Shown: piece after piece, positions 45,287 to 56,984 of the stretch
How the letters are laid out: each line of letters opens with the position of its first letter
Numbering within the stretch: position 1 is the stretch's first letter
Assembly: GCA_051530055.1 (NCBI GenBank)
Contig: CM121343.1
Location: 2,480,001 to 2,544,000 of the forward strand
Source of the DNA: Neoechinorhynchus agilis
Taxonomy: Eukaryota > Acanthocephala
DNA: 64,000 nt
Reading direction: 5' to 3'
Notes under the pieces: generated by a model
Seen by the model: only the letters and a program-made list of their open reading frames with translations
Database searches by the model: none
Told to the model about the DNA's origin: nothing
Position numbers and translations under genes: made by a program

Positions 45287-46773
45287 TCAGCTTTTTGAAG
45301 GTTCTGGGTTTTCCTCATCTTCCACCTTTCGTTGCTCAATTTCCTCATACGTTGGCAACTCGGGTTTGGTTTCCTCGGAAAGAGTGCTGCCACTCTTGGG
45401 TATTTCAACGTATTCATAAATATTTTCGCAAAATGGTATATTGGATCGTTTTATAACACGCATCTCAACTGATCCACTATTATGTCCAGTCAGCTCTCGT
45501 GAGTTAAGATAATTTATCATTTCCGAGACATCCGCTCGTATGTATCGCATTGTTCTCCTATTCATAAGATTGAAGTTATTCGAATTTTGAACATATAGTG
45601 ACTCGCCTGTTTTTACAAAAGACTAAAATTGAAGATACAGCGGCGGCTGCACTTAAAAAGGCCACACATGCGACCAAGTAATGAAGATATGCCAATCGAG
45701 GCGAATGGATAATTATGGATTCGTTTGCATTTCCAGCTGAAAAAAGAGCTTTAAAAGCAGCTTTTACTTCTTTAACATTAGTGAATTGTTCGATTGTTGC
45801 GTTTGGTCTAGTCGGAACTGCACAATAGAACAAAGAGAATCCTCGGAATTTTTTCCATGAGTTGGCATAGTCGGTATGAAATCGAAGTGTTAAGTTCGAC
45901 GGATTTAGGAAAATGACTGAGTTCCTTTTCTCTCCTGAGAGTCGTGTTATTAATTGCTTTGTTTTCGAATCGATAAGATCTAGGAAATCATTTGGTTCTT
46001 TTTTCCAGAAGCGGAATTTACTGCGACCTTCAAGTTGCAGGTCACTGAGGAATAAAAACAAGCTAAAAACGAATTATTTAGTATGATTTCCTGGAAGTAA
46101 AATTACCTTTGTCCCTCAGAAATCGTAAGATGTAGTTCGCATGCAATATTGTTTGGATATCCGTTAGGATAGTTTGGTGAATTGATGAAACCTCCAGAAT
46201 GGTCGTTCGACGCATTTATTAGCTTTAAATTACAAATGCTCCGACTAGTATAGTTCGGATGGCCAATATCTAAAATAAAAACACGAATAAGCAAAGCATA
46301 ATTGTTATTTTGAATTTTCAAACTCACCCGGTACATAGAAATAGGTGAATTGCACCGTATGCAGATGATCGTTTCGCGGGGCATAGTAGCGGACTTTACA
46401 CTTTCGCTTTAAATGGCATTTTTGGGCCACATCGTACGGAATTTGATTAGAAACGTAGACGTGATTTGGTTGTGAATCCCCACGAGAGTTGTGATATGTG
46501 ATGATCTGGTACAGATGAATTGTATGACCCTTTAACTCATTTATAAAGAAATCCTCGCCATCAATCAAAGGTCGGGTGTACTGGACACTGTTTGAAAACT
46601 CACCTAAGCTCAAAAACTCTTATTTTAATACGCGCATCTGCATACAAGGCAAATATTCTCTTATTTTAAACATCATGTAAATATCAATGGGAAGAGAGAT
46701 TCTTAGGCCACAAACCTCCGACAAATCCAGGCCAAGCAACTGAGAATAGTATCCACAAATGCATCTTCAACAT
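45287..46773 (-). CDS. Single-pass membrane protein with CUB domain
   Basis: Five reverse-strand exons, 46773-46716, 46603-46328, 46269-46107, 46062-45607 and 45557-45287, give 407 residues in frame. Introns are 112, 58, 44 and 49 nt; the last appears to be of GC-AG type (GCGAGT...GAATAG). The protein starts with a signal peptide (MLKMHLWILFSVAWPGFVGG). An extracellular region with PNHVYVSNQIPY and paired cysteines follows, then a CUB domain at about 120-245 (GGFINSPNYPNGYPNNIACE ... LTLRFHTDYANSWKKFRGF). A transmembrane helix (HYLVACVAFLSAAAAVSSILV) and a 95-residue tail with NIYEYVEIP and PTYEEIEQ, possible tyrosine-based adaptor sites, complete it. CUB proteins of this layout act as receptors or channel auxiliaries; the specific family is not identified. 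Confidence 0.7.
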
Positions 46774-48370
46774 CTTAAATCGTAGGTTGATAAGGCGGAG
46801 GACTCCAAAAGCACGCGCAAACGCGCAAAAAAATCCATGATTGCCGCCGTATTTTTGGCATACGCGATCCACCGACGGCTCCACGCGTCGTCATAGCTAC
46901 GTGGAGCATTTTGGCAGGCGCCGGGGAATCGACGACGAGTTGATCGATCTATGATTGCCAATCAATTGGGTTGCGTTCAAAAACACACTCAGAGCGTGCA
47001 ATAGGCCATTAACCTCGGTGACTCACACATCACGATACGCTTAGGACGGGATGGATAGATTTGGGAAACGACTACTGAGATATTATCCGGAGTGTGTTGG
47101 AATCCGTCTGCGTGTTACAAGATCATGTACAGACGACGAACTGGTAGTGCAGCAGCGCCTCTATACGCAATTGTACTGATGCGTACGTGCTGCCGGCTAT
47201 TGGGGGGGAGGGAGGCTACAGTGCGTGCGCACCAAATCGGGATTGGTTAGCCGCTCTTACCTTCCACCGGTTAGAAATGTTAACCATCAGGAGGTAGTGC
47301 CGAAGATTTCTTTGTTGGAGGTAATCACCCGCTGTGCTTATTCAGACGAATGACAAACAGGACGGTTCAATCACATCGAAATGTCATCTAAATTTGATGA
47401 AAAATCTTCAAAAACAATGGTGTATGCGATACGAATGTAATCAAATGGAAGCTGCTTAAGTTGTACGACTCTATTAAAAAGGGCATCCTAAGGAAAATCT
47501 CCAAGCTCACCTACATTTCTGCAGGAATGGACTGAGAGATTTTACATCAATTCAACATCATAATTAAGGTAATGTTCCTTATCCAACTTGCGATCAACTT
47601 TATTGCTTGTATTTCAAAAGTATGATAGCAAAAACCATGTTTCGTTTTCTCTACACTTCGAAGCTCATCCTGTATTCACGGCAGTCATTTTTATTTTACT
47701 TCAAGAGTTTCCCTCGCGTTCGTAAATCGAGATTTTATTCATATCCTTATCGGCCAACATGATACGATTTGTTACAATGTTAAGTACCGATCAAAATCGA
47801 TTGTACAAACAAAATAGGCGTTCTTTTGCTCAATAGTTTCTTCAGATAATTTTTCTTTCAATATTTCTGAGTTTTTACAATAGCACAAAACGTGCAATCA
47901 CCACCGTCCGCAAAATTGGAGCTTCTCTGCAATTTCTAGTCTACAAAAGTTCTCGCTGAATGTAATCCGTGATCTCATTTTATATCTAGTTTCTCGATTG
48001 GTACAATAATTGATCCTCTAAAATTTAAAATATCTTTACTTTTAGAAACCGTGCTTATAACACAAATAAGATTTCCTCATTATGAATGAACGCACGCATA
48101 AACCTTCAAATAATACATTGCTCTCGGATGTTTTCGGTTTAAACATTAAGTTAACTTTTTATCTGCTATAGAGTTTTGAATATTAAAGAGAAACTTATTC
48201 AGATGGATACAATAAAGGTGTCACAAAGTGCAATTAAGTTTGCTACCTTTTTTTGCATTATTTTAACCTCGTCGTTTTGGAGTAAAAACTTAAAAAAATT
48301 AAACAGTAGACATAAAATGACTAAAAATCGTAATCACTAATAAGTGCAATAATTATAGGCTAACAATTTC
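46774..48370. other. Intergenic; CpG- and G-rich patch upstream of CUB gene
   Basis: 46780-47330 is richer in CpG and GC than its surroundings and includes a G-run at 47201-47215. It lies just upstream of the CUB gene and may be its promoter. 47340-48370 shows nothing recognisable. Confidence 0.35.
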
Positions 48371-48414
48371 GAAACGCTTGTCCGTAATCGCAGTTGGACA
48401 ATCGCAACAAGAAA

Positions 48415-48924
48415 TGGCAAAAGTTGTGTTAGAATTTGAAAGTCGGCGTATAACGTTTCTACCCGGAGTTGTATTTCCGGATCTGAAAGGTGATACATTA
48501 CTAGAAATGACACAACTACGATCGCATTGCACATTTTGGAATCTTTATTGTTTGGATAAATGGCAATACTTCACTCACTGCATCATTCTCGGTTACGTGA
48601 TTCGTTTAATTGTCAAAAACGATTTGATAGATGTCTCTGATAGATACTATCGACCTACTAAAAAGAATGGGTAGGAAACTTTATCATGAAACGCAATAAG
48701 CTTTGTTTGAGTCCACGACTATGAAGTTGAAAAGTAAATTCTGGTTGCTGCGAACTCGCGCCCCCAAAAACCGCTCTCTTGTAGCACCAATAATTTTTGT
48801 TGATAATGATCATAGACTTCTTTTCAAAGAACTCATTGTGTATACTCGTGATTCGGTGTTAATAACAATTGACTTCGAGCACTACTGGCATCTATCCGTT
48901 ACTGTTGATTATATTTCTCTATGA
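48415..48924 (+). CDS. Possible two-exon gene, unknown
   Basis: Two plus-strand frames, 48415-48674 (MAKVVLEFESRRITFLPGVV...) and 48703-48924 (MKLKSKFWLL...SVTVDYISL), look coding-like and lie 30 bases apart in different frames, as exons of one short-intron gene would. A GTAGGA donor and TTTGAG acceptor are possible but do not preserve phase. I do not recognise either part. Treat as tentative; a reverse-strand hydrophobic frame overlaps. Confidence 0.25.
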
Positions 48925-48929
48925 GTGGA

Positions 48930-50236
48930 AACTACGACCTATGAGACATTTTGTCGACTTTTAAAAGGAGTGAATTTATTTTGGGACATACGATTTTGCT
49001 CGAAGGAATAAAATTTGAAATTGCGTCCATACTTTGCGGATCGAATAACGTTTATGGAAGGACGAATTGCGTTTTATTTCCAGAGTTAAGATTATGGTGA
49101 AATTCAACAAAAGGTTTTCCGATCGCATGTTTAAAAGCGTTTTCCACTTCAGAGAGTGAAAAGAAAAGTTTGAAAAAGGTTTTTCAAGCATAGGTTAAAA
49201 TTTCATAAAGGAATTAAAAATCTTCATTTGTTATTACAGTTATTCCAGAAATTATTGTGTGGGTGAATTCTAATTCATGTAATATAAATTTTTTCATCAT
49301 GCGCACAGGAATGTTTTTCTCATGGGTGGGAGTAAATGGATAGCATTTCGTTCCCTTAAAATTAGAACGCTATGTTTAATAGAATCCTGAATTGGCAGTT
49401 GGAATGCACAGGGGAAAATCGACTGAAAATCAAAATAACTTTGGTAGAAAAATTATTTGTTTTTATTTTTACTCTGTGCGGATGTAAAAATTTAGCACTG
49501 GAATCGTAATTCAAAGACATTTAATTTTTAACAATTTTTTTGAAAATGATTAAATAACCATTTATTTCCGCAATATCCAGGCGAAATACTTCACTTTTAT
49601 GTTTAAACATTAAATTGGTCTTTTTTATGTAAGTTTGATAAAGGCGCAATATTGTACCGGAATATCGGGCTTAATAAAGTTCCTTCAATTTTTCCATCAT
49701 AGAAACACTTTACTTTTAAGCCCGCTAGGCGCATTCCGACTAATGATTAATCAAAAATAATTTATTTCAATTTTATAAAATCCCCACGAGTTTTGCTTGT
49801 AAATACTTCTTAATTCATAAAGCCTGCATAAATATTAAAATTGAGTTTTTCTCCTATCGTGCTTTAGAAATGACCGCCTGTTTGACCTTTAATCGATTTC
49901 CAATATGTTTATTGAGCCTCCTTTTATTAGTGTGTAACGTTGGCAATATTTTTAGGGGCTAATGAGACATGTGAAAAGCTTGGATTGATATGCGCACTCA
50001 TTGAGACAACATTTCATTTAGGTCTTGCATGAAGAATCACGTAGTACCGTCACTAAACGTCGTCTAAACTCACGCAGAAACTTCGTGATTTCTCTTAGTC
50101 ATAGTAACGTACGAAAACGACTCTCCTTGCGCGATTTGGACAAAAATTCAATGAATAACCCTTCGTCCTCATGAGGTGAACTTAAAAAAAACCTTAAATA
50201 TTTCTGATTTTAGATTCAGACTTACCGAAAGGAGCC
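48930..50236. other. Intergenic upstream of Tob
   Basis: AT-rich, no coding similarity. A GATTTTAG acceptor-like site 25 bases before the Tob start suggests a leader exon somewhere in this interval. Confidence 0.4.
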
Positions 50237-51436
50237 ATGCGAGTGGAAATCAATGCTGCACTGAATTTTTTATCTCATTACTTCTATTCGAAATTGCCGC
50301 GAAGAAGAGTGAACGTTTTTCTCGATCACGTGGAAGAGATTTTAGTTGAGAGATACCGGTCGCATTGGTATCCTGAAAAACCGAGTAAGGGTTCCGCATA
50401 TCGTTGCATAAAATTAAACTCACATAAAAGCGATCCGTTGCTGACCGAAGCTGCCTCAAAGGCAGAATTTGATCCAGGTGAAATATTTAGCTGTCTCCCT
50501 GAAGATCTAACGATATGGATTGACCCAGGAGAAGTTTCTTATAGAATTGGAACCAGAGGACAACCGATAGTCATTCATGATGCTTCTCAAGAGAGCGAAC
50601 AAATATTTTCCAGTTCTGATTTAAGCTGCGATCAAATTTCACCGAGCCCGTCAATGGCTTCTAGTTCAGTGGTTCTTTACCTCATCATATGAAGGATCAC
50701 CAAGGTAAAGAATCACTGCTATGAATGTAACAATCGAGGAACGCCCGTTCCTTTCCTTTTGAAATATGGTGCTGTCGTGAAAAGTCCTTTTCCAGGACGT
50801 GATTCGGCTTCATCGAGCCGATCATCCCCCTTATTCACTACATCCAATTTTGCTAAAACACGTTTTGGCAGTACAAGATTAAAAAATGAATACAAGCGAG
50901 CGTTTAACACTGATGTTACAGATTATTGCAGTCCAGGAGCTTATCGCCCTGTGTTGATTCCGCAAATGTCCACTGTAGAGCTCCCAGAAAGATTTCGTAA
51001 TCCATACATGCACACTCCAGCGGTTCCTTACGAAGAATGGTTAGATTAGTTGGCGGTTAAAAATGCAGGGAACCACTGATCTACATCGCAATCTAGGAAA
51101 CCTCGGTTTGATGCCAATTTAAATCTGAATCCATACTTTACAGCTTTTCCAGAGTATCAAACGCGGGGACGAATCTTTACCTATCCGTTACAACAGTCGC
51201 AAATGTTAACAGTTGCTAACAATCAACCCTCACAGTATCATCCTTCTAACAATTTGTATGCTAACGTGCTTTATAACTCACAGGAGTTTACCGTTCCGTC
51301 GACTGAAATCGACACATGGATGCTGATAAACTCGAACTCGAATGCATACCGACAAAGCATGATGATTGGACCTCAAACTATAATGCCTCAACAAATTGAT
51401 CGATACTACAATCATGTGGCATTCCAAAGACAATGA
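50237..51436 (+). CDS. tob: BTG/Tob family antiproliferative protein
   Basis: Three exons, 50237-50668, 50705-51039 and 51097-51436, give 368 residues in frame; introns are 36 and 57 nt. Residues 1-115 are the BTG domain: MRVEINAALNFLSHY, LPRRRVN (box A region), HWYPEKPSKGSAYRCI and LPEDLTIWIDPGEVSYRIG (box B), all close to Tob1/2. Later FAKTRFGSTRLK matches Tob FAATKFGSTKMK. The glutamine- and asparagine-rich C-terminal part is poorly conserved. Tob proteins bind the CAF1 deadenylase of CCR4-NOT and poly(A)-binding protein and promote mRNA deadenylation; in nematodes the relative FOG-3 controls germ-cell fate. An AATAAA lies at 51594, about 160 bases past the stop. Confidence 0.9.
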
Positions 51437-51639
51437 TAGCATTTCTTAATGTCGATTATGAATTGAAAATCGCACTCGATAGTCCCGAATGTAAATGTTT
51501 TATAACAATAAGCACTTGTGCTAGCAGACTGACTTTAGCACTGTTACCTGTATTGTAACCACCATTTTTATATCCGTTCTTTTACAAGAACCCAATAAAA
51601 TGTCTTTACAGTCTTATCGGACACTAATTTTCGAGATGC

Positions 51640-52225
51640 TTTAAATATTAGCTTTCATGTGCTCCAAGGGACTTGGTACTGACAGTTATGAAGGAACGAC
51701 TGCGAACAATACGTCAGTCATGTCAAAAAGTCAATAAGCTCTATAAGGGTGCTGCTGCCGGAGAACCACTTTGATTGCCATAATTTCCCGTAAAGGCTGG
51801 GGTTCTAAAGCTACGCCTAGTCTTATTCACATTCAAAAACAAGTGAAATTCGAAGCCAACTCAAATTGCAAATCAATTAAGGCATTGTGGCAAGAAACAG
51901 AATTTTCTCTAACTGTTTAGTTTGTTCAATTTTATATCTAAAAGCAACGATACAAAATATTTTTATCACTCTTTTAAACTGTTTTGCAGTTTTAAAATAA
52001 AGAACAAAAATTCAATTCTGTGGCTTCGATTTCCCTCAGCAATGTAGGAAGAGCACAAGTAGTGCAGCGCATCCTTCCATGCTTTCTGTTGTCTGCAGCT
52101 GGCTCCTTAAAGACGTGGAAAATACGAACAATGCTGATAAATTTTATCGACTTTTTGTCTTGGATTATTATGTTGAGGGGAAAGGATGTTTCCTTTTGGT
52201 AGTTTTGTTAAGCCCAGATTTAAAT
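51640..52225. other. Intergenic, nothing recognised
   Basis: No supported gene. A short frame at 52020-52202 has no recognisable feature. Confidence 0.4.
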
Positions 52226-52325
52226 TCATGAGAAACCTTGATAATGTCGAAATTATTGGACGTGAAATAAATCAGCGAATTTAAATCCATGGTGGCAAAA
52301 CTACCAAAAACAGGATCATTTCCTT
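52226..52325 (+). pseudogene. Decayed partial copy of the small basic ORF at 61750
   Basis: The phrase ataaatcagcgaatttaaat and then ggtggcaaaactaccaaaa align with 61836-61884, which codes for NPGGWQNYQKK. The 5' part also aligns loosely (gtcgaaattattggacgtga against gtcggaattatccgagaggt), with a gap of about 11 bases. No open frame is kept. Confidence 0.45.
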
Positions 52326-52329
52326 CGTA

Positions 52330-53470
52330 AATTGAAGCTTGAAGATATCCGCATACACTTACCGAAATATTTTATAATATGTTATTTTGCAACTATTTTA
52401 GGGACTTTACCCAAAAACTACAAAAATAGTTGGGATTTTTAAATTGCCGAAGAAATCAACCTTTCTCTCCATGGTAAAACGGTAATCGATTTTTTATTGA
52501 AGCCATTAGCAATCACTGTTTATGATGTTGCAGTAAATTCCTGGTAGTTTTTGCGTAATTGACCCGTTCGCACCTTGCCTGCTGGGTCCATTTTTTAACT
52601 TTTTTGAGCACTGAGTGGAACTAATATTTAATCCACGCGGAATCCATTTCGCCAAATCTAAGACATTTATAGCATTTGTTTTAATCTGTAGGCGATTTGG
52701 AAGATTTGCCCAATATTTATGACCGTAATTTTTAATTAGTACTAAAGGGTGTATTTTAGGCTTATGGCTTGCGATTTGCTTTAAAGATTTTCGCTAACAA
52801 TGTGTTGCATCCAGATTCTTGATTGTTGGCTGAAGTATAAATGGAGTCGACTTGAAAGCAAAGCATGCTTTGCCTACCAGACCGAACTGTGGCTGGGGTG
52901 AAGAAATGAGTGCTTTGAGCGTCTTCTTTTAAAAATTACGGAGAAAAGTACACTTAAATAACGCCATGTCGAGTTGATAAAGTAAGAGTATGACGGTTCT
53001 CTTAAGTACGGGGCTTAATCATATAATGAGGAATTTCAAAATGAATTAAAGCATCCATGCATCACTAACGGACCGGGCTTTATTTGCGATTATGAATTGA
53101 TGGAATTTCCTTAGATTATTACGCAAAATATGCACTGTCGATAATTAGCTTGAAATTATGAATATTTTTAATGGCATTAATGTTACATTGAAGTGGGGCT
53201 CTTTAAGACCCTTTATTTGTGCATGTTTGTATTCAACTTTCGATTTTTATCGGATAGATGTTATAGGTTGTTAATGTGGTATACCGAGATCGCAAAAGAC
53301 TGCGATAATGGGCATAATTTGTTTCATAAAACGATGTTTTCCTTTTTGTGCTTTAGCGATAATCAGAAAATTAGTTCTATCTTTTATGGCAGTTTAGTGG
53401 AGAAAAGTTTCTTTAAAAGAGTTCGGGTTTACTCTCAAGTAGTTGGGAAACCGTTTGTTTCGGATTATCA
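52330..53470. other. Intergenic upstream of KCNE-like gene
   Basis: AT-rich. A plus-strand frame at 53193-53489 overlaps the next gene's start and shows nothing distinctive. Confidence 0.4.
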
Positions 53471-53473
53471 GCT

Positions 53474-54417
53474 ATGGCTTTATATGTAGATGATTATCAA
53501 TTGATAAGGGAAATGTCCGGCACAAATGTAACAGTGAGCGTCTACGACACCGATGGAGCAGTATCATATACGGTTATTGTCGTGTGCTGGTACTCCGTAG
53601 GCCTGCTGGGTATACTTTACAACAAATTTCGCAGTGAGTTAAAAACTGCACAGGTTGTGTATGCGTTGAAAAGGAAACAATCATTAAACCGTTCTACAGC
53701 ATTCAAATCTTGGTGGCGACCGATTCTGAATTCCATTCGCACATCACTTAACAAGTTGTCCAAAATAAGACGACGTCCAGTGGAGCGAATGGATGAGAGA
53801 CAGTCTAAACGAAAAAATACAATTAGTTCTCTTGATGGACAAACAAGTCTTTTTATATATTCCAGCGCTAGTCATCACCGAAGTCAACTTTTTGAGTCCG
53901 ATTATGAGCATCTAAGGGTTCTTGAAACCCTCGCTGATATCAACTACAGATCAAGAGCTTGGAATGCATATTTTGGAAAGGGAAAGTTACCTAACGCCTT
54001 ACAATTGTCTGAAAGTGCAACTTTAGCCCAAATTAAAAAGCGCATGAGTGCTCTTCAGTTTGATATTTCCATGCAGTCTAGAATCAGGAATAGCTCCCTG
54101 ACAGCCGCAGCTACTGCTCAAATGCCCTTTCAAGCATCAGGGACCTCAACAATGGCACAAAACGCTGCTCAACAAGTTCTACCTTCACAACCTTTATTCG
54201 GTAAATTGTATCCGTTGAATATGCTAGTTTGAATTTGATACCAGATCGAGAAGGGTCAGATTCAGACTCTCTAGACTATCAGTTTCATCTTGTACACGAT
54301 TTGGATTGTCTCTACGTCGAAATAACGTTCCTAGAGGACAGTGGAGCGATCGAACGTACAAAAACTCTACTGTTACTCGCTCAAGGTTCACAAAGTCTCA
54401 ATTCCGCCGCATGTTGA
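53474..54417 (+). CDS. Single-pass membrane protein, KCNE-like layout
   Basis: Exon 53474-54200 joins 54245-54417 across a 44-nt intron (GTAAAT...ATACCAG) in phase 1, giving 299 residues; an alternative splice after 54295 would change the last part. A short extracellular N-terminus with an NVT glycosylation site precedes a helix YTVIVVCWYSVGLLGILYNK (about 32-51), followed at once by a basic juxtamembrane segment and a long cytoplasmic tail (SKIRRRPVERMDERQSKRKN). The arrangement, glycosylated N-terminus, one helix, then charged tail, recalls KCNE-type potassium-channel subunits, but sequence identity is too low for assignment. Met at 53513 is an equally good start. Confidence 0.5.
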
Positions 54418-54419
54418 CT

Positions 54420-56605
54420 GGATGCGCAGAGGAATCACAAAAGGAAGTATTGAGCACAGTAGGCAATTCAGCAAAGAAACGGCTGCACTCATTGTAATTA
54501 CAAACCTTCACAAGATCCGGGTTGATACTTCGTCGATTCTGCATTAGAACTTATGTTAGTTTTGAATTGTGACTGAAGATCAGCCAAGTTGCCAAGCAGT
54601 GCCTTTTTCATTATGACTTCGACTGTTATAATGATTTCTTTTTAGCGCTGTTATCTTGTACTTAAAATCGAACAAATTCCTTGTTCTCGGAAATAGCGTC
54701 GCCTTCAATAAATGTTGAAAATCTTTTACTGTGGCTATCGTGTGTTCGAAAATAAAGCACATAAAGATTCAGAGATGAAGGACTGTGCTTTCAAATTTGC
54801 ATAGCTTCTTTAAGAAAGGAAATAAAGAGGCTTGATTTTATTGAGAGAAATCACTTCAAACAACTCTAAGCTTGTAGTGATCATTAATAACCCCCTTAAA
54901 ATAACCTTAAATATACAGTAAAATTCAATTATAACCTTTAGTGATCTCATTAGCGATGAATTTACTAAAAAATGCTTTACCGAAGACTGAATTGCTCTTC
55001 AATATAAGTAGTTTGAGATATTTGTTCATTGTACAAGTAGATGATAGTATGAAGATGTGAATGTAAATCGCTTTTTGTAGAGCTTTCATTAATTTGGCAG
55101 TATAGAGGATGTGTAATTTCATCTTCCTTCTGTGATCCTCCCTGGAATAAGACGGGAACATGAGAATATTTTGGGATAAAATCGAAGGCTTCATGTTGAC
55201 AGAAATACGCCATGCAATCGAGACTAATGAAGATGTGAGTTTACTGAATATTATTAATCTTGGCTTGAACGAAAAAAGATATTAGTTGCACCAGTTTCAA
55301 CGGTCTCCCGAAAAGGAAACATAATTTTTCCACATATAATCGAATAATTTTAGTACTTATTTGCATTTTAGAGTGTTCGTTGTTATATGCTAAGCCCATG
55401 TTTTTGAGAACTTTAGTTTTTGAAGCCTGAACCCCACATAATTAGTTTTGTAGAAAGTGTTGATTTTTCATTATTTGAGTGCTCTGTATAAAAGACTGGC
55501 GACTAAGCCGTTTCAAGTATGACATATTCATTTCTTACAAGCCATTTTTCCAACTTATAAAAGTTCCGATGGAAAATGAGGAACATCCTCATCCTCCATT
55601 GCCTCGAGAATTCTGAATCGGTCGCTGATAAAATATAGTTGGATGCCTTGGAATCTGTTGTTGTTTACTCGACCAACCATTTTCCAACCTTGCTTAAAAA
55701 TTCTGCGGTGATTGGTCGTTTACATTTTGCTGCATTTAAAGTTTGAGGTCACCTATATTATCCAAGGTCGAAATATGCAAATATTTTGATAAATTTGAGC
55801 CTTGTGTTTAGTAGACATCTAAATGAGCCGTCAACACACAATGACTATTGTCGGTTTTGTGTAGTTGCTTTTCTTGTACGCATGACTTTACTAATCGATT
55901 TTGCCCTAATCGGATATGCAGGTCCTCAATTAGCCCCTGGGGTTTAATAAACTTTATTCAGATTTTGTAGATCTACCATGCAGTGTTACTTCGGTTGCCA
56001 GCGTGATTTGGAAGCTATCGCAACACTCCCATGAATTGTGCTCGTAAGTTCACGATTGTCTTTGTGATCCAAATATGACATCAAATCATAGGACTTTTTG
56101 TTTTGTGATATAAATCTTCCTTTTACTGAGAAGAGAATGGGCTATAAACGATTTAATTGATTGGATTCATTGAGAATGTATGCGCCGAGTTCCAATTGAT
56201 CCCCGACGACGTGGCATTAGTAATGAAAATCAGATTTCATCGAGCAAGAGTCATCGCAACAAAGTGAGTAATTGAAATCGTTCGCATTTATTAATTAAAA
56301 GTGACTTTCTTTTCATAATGAGCTTAACGATCACAACGAACGTTTTAAGTACAAGCTTAACCGAAAATTACGGTGATTTTGATTGACGACTAGGCATCCA
56401 CGCCAAGTCTAAATAACTTTCAATGAGTGATATTCGTTTCTCGTCTAAAAAGCAATCCATGAAATTAGCTTTGCAGCAATCACTCATAACGAATAGACAC
56501 TTATAATCCTTACTCTTAGCAACTGGAAAAGATTGTTTTGTATTAAAAATACATCGCAAGAGTGAGAAACTACCTTTGCAGAATCAATTGCTCAGAAGTT
56601 GTTAC
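54420..56605. other. Intergenic, nothing firmly recognised
   Basis: About 2.2 kb, AT-rich. Reverse-strand short frames (54925-55213) overlap each other in different frames and show no family. A phrase aacaaagtgagtaattga at about 56257 recurs at 57168 in the first choline-transporter intron. Confidence 0.45.
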
Positions 56606-56612
56606 TTCAAAA

Positions 56613-56690
56613 ATGGATACTATCGATATTAGTTTGCCAAGACAAGCAAGTAAAACGCCGTGTGGCTCAAATGAAAACGTTGCGGAAAAT
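56613..56690 (+). CDS. Possible first coding exon (26 codons)
   Basis: An ATG opens MDTIDISLPRQASKTPCGSN and six more residues before a strong donor AAAAT-GTAAGT. I cannot place the partner exon; joining to the choline-transporter start does not keep frame. It may be an alternative 5' exon or part of another transcript. Confidence 0.25.
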
Positions 56691-56830
56691 GTAAGTTGTG
56701 CGATGAAGGCGTGGAGATCATAATTAATTTGAAGACACTTCGTTAGCTAGGAGTAAGACTGCCTTAGCTTACTTGGAGTGCGTGAACTCGGTTTAGATCC
56801 ATCCTAGACTTGATGCGCGTTACGACGCGG

Positions 56831-56838
56831 TATATAAA
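56831..56838 (+). promoter_or_regulatory. TATA box upstream of choline transporter
   Basis: TATATAAA lies 147 bases before the transporter ATG at 56985, in a region otherwise without coding signal. Position and match suit a core promoter. Confidence 0.4.
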
Positions 56839-56984
56839 ATTGAAGAGAAAATTGCTTAGTCGGGTTCGTGCTTGTTGCCGCTTGTTTTTGGAGTGTGGAT
56901 ACAACTACTCTCTAAATCAATAAAGCGCCAATCATTGTCTTGACTGAACTCCATTTGAGCTACAATTAGCGATTTTAAAGAATA

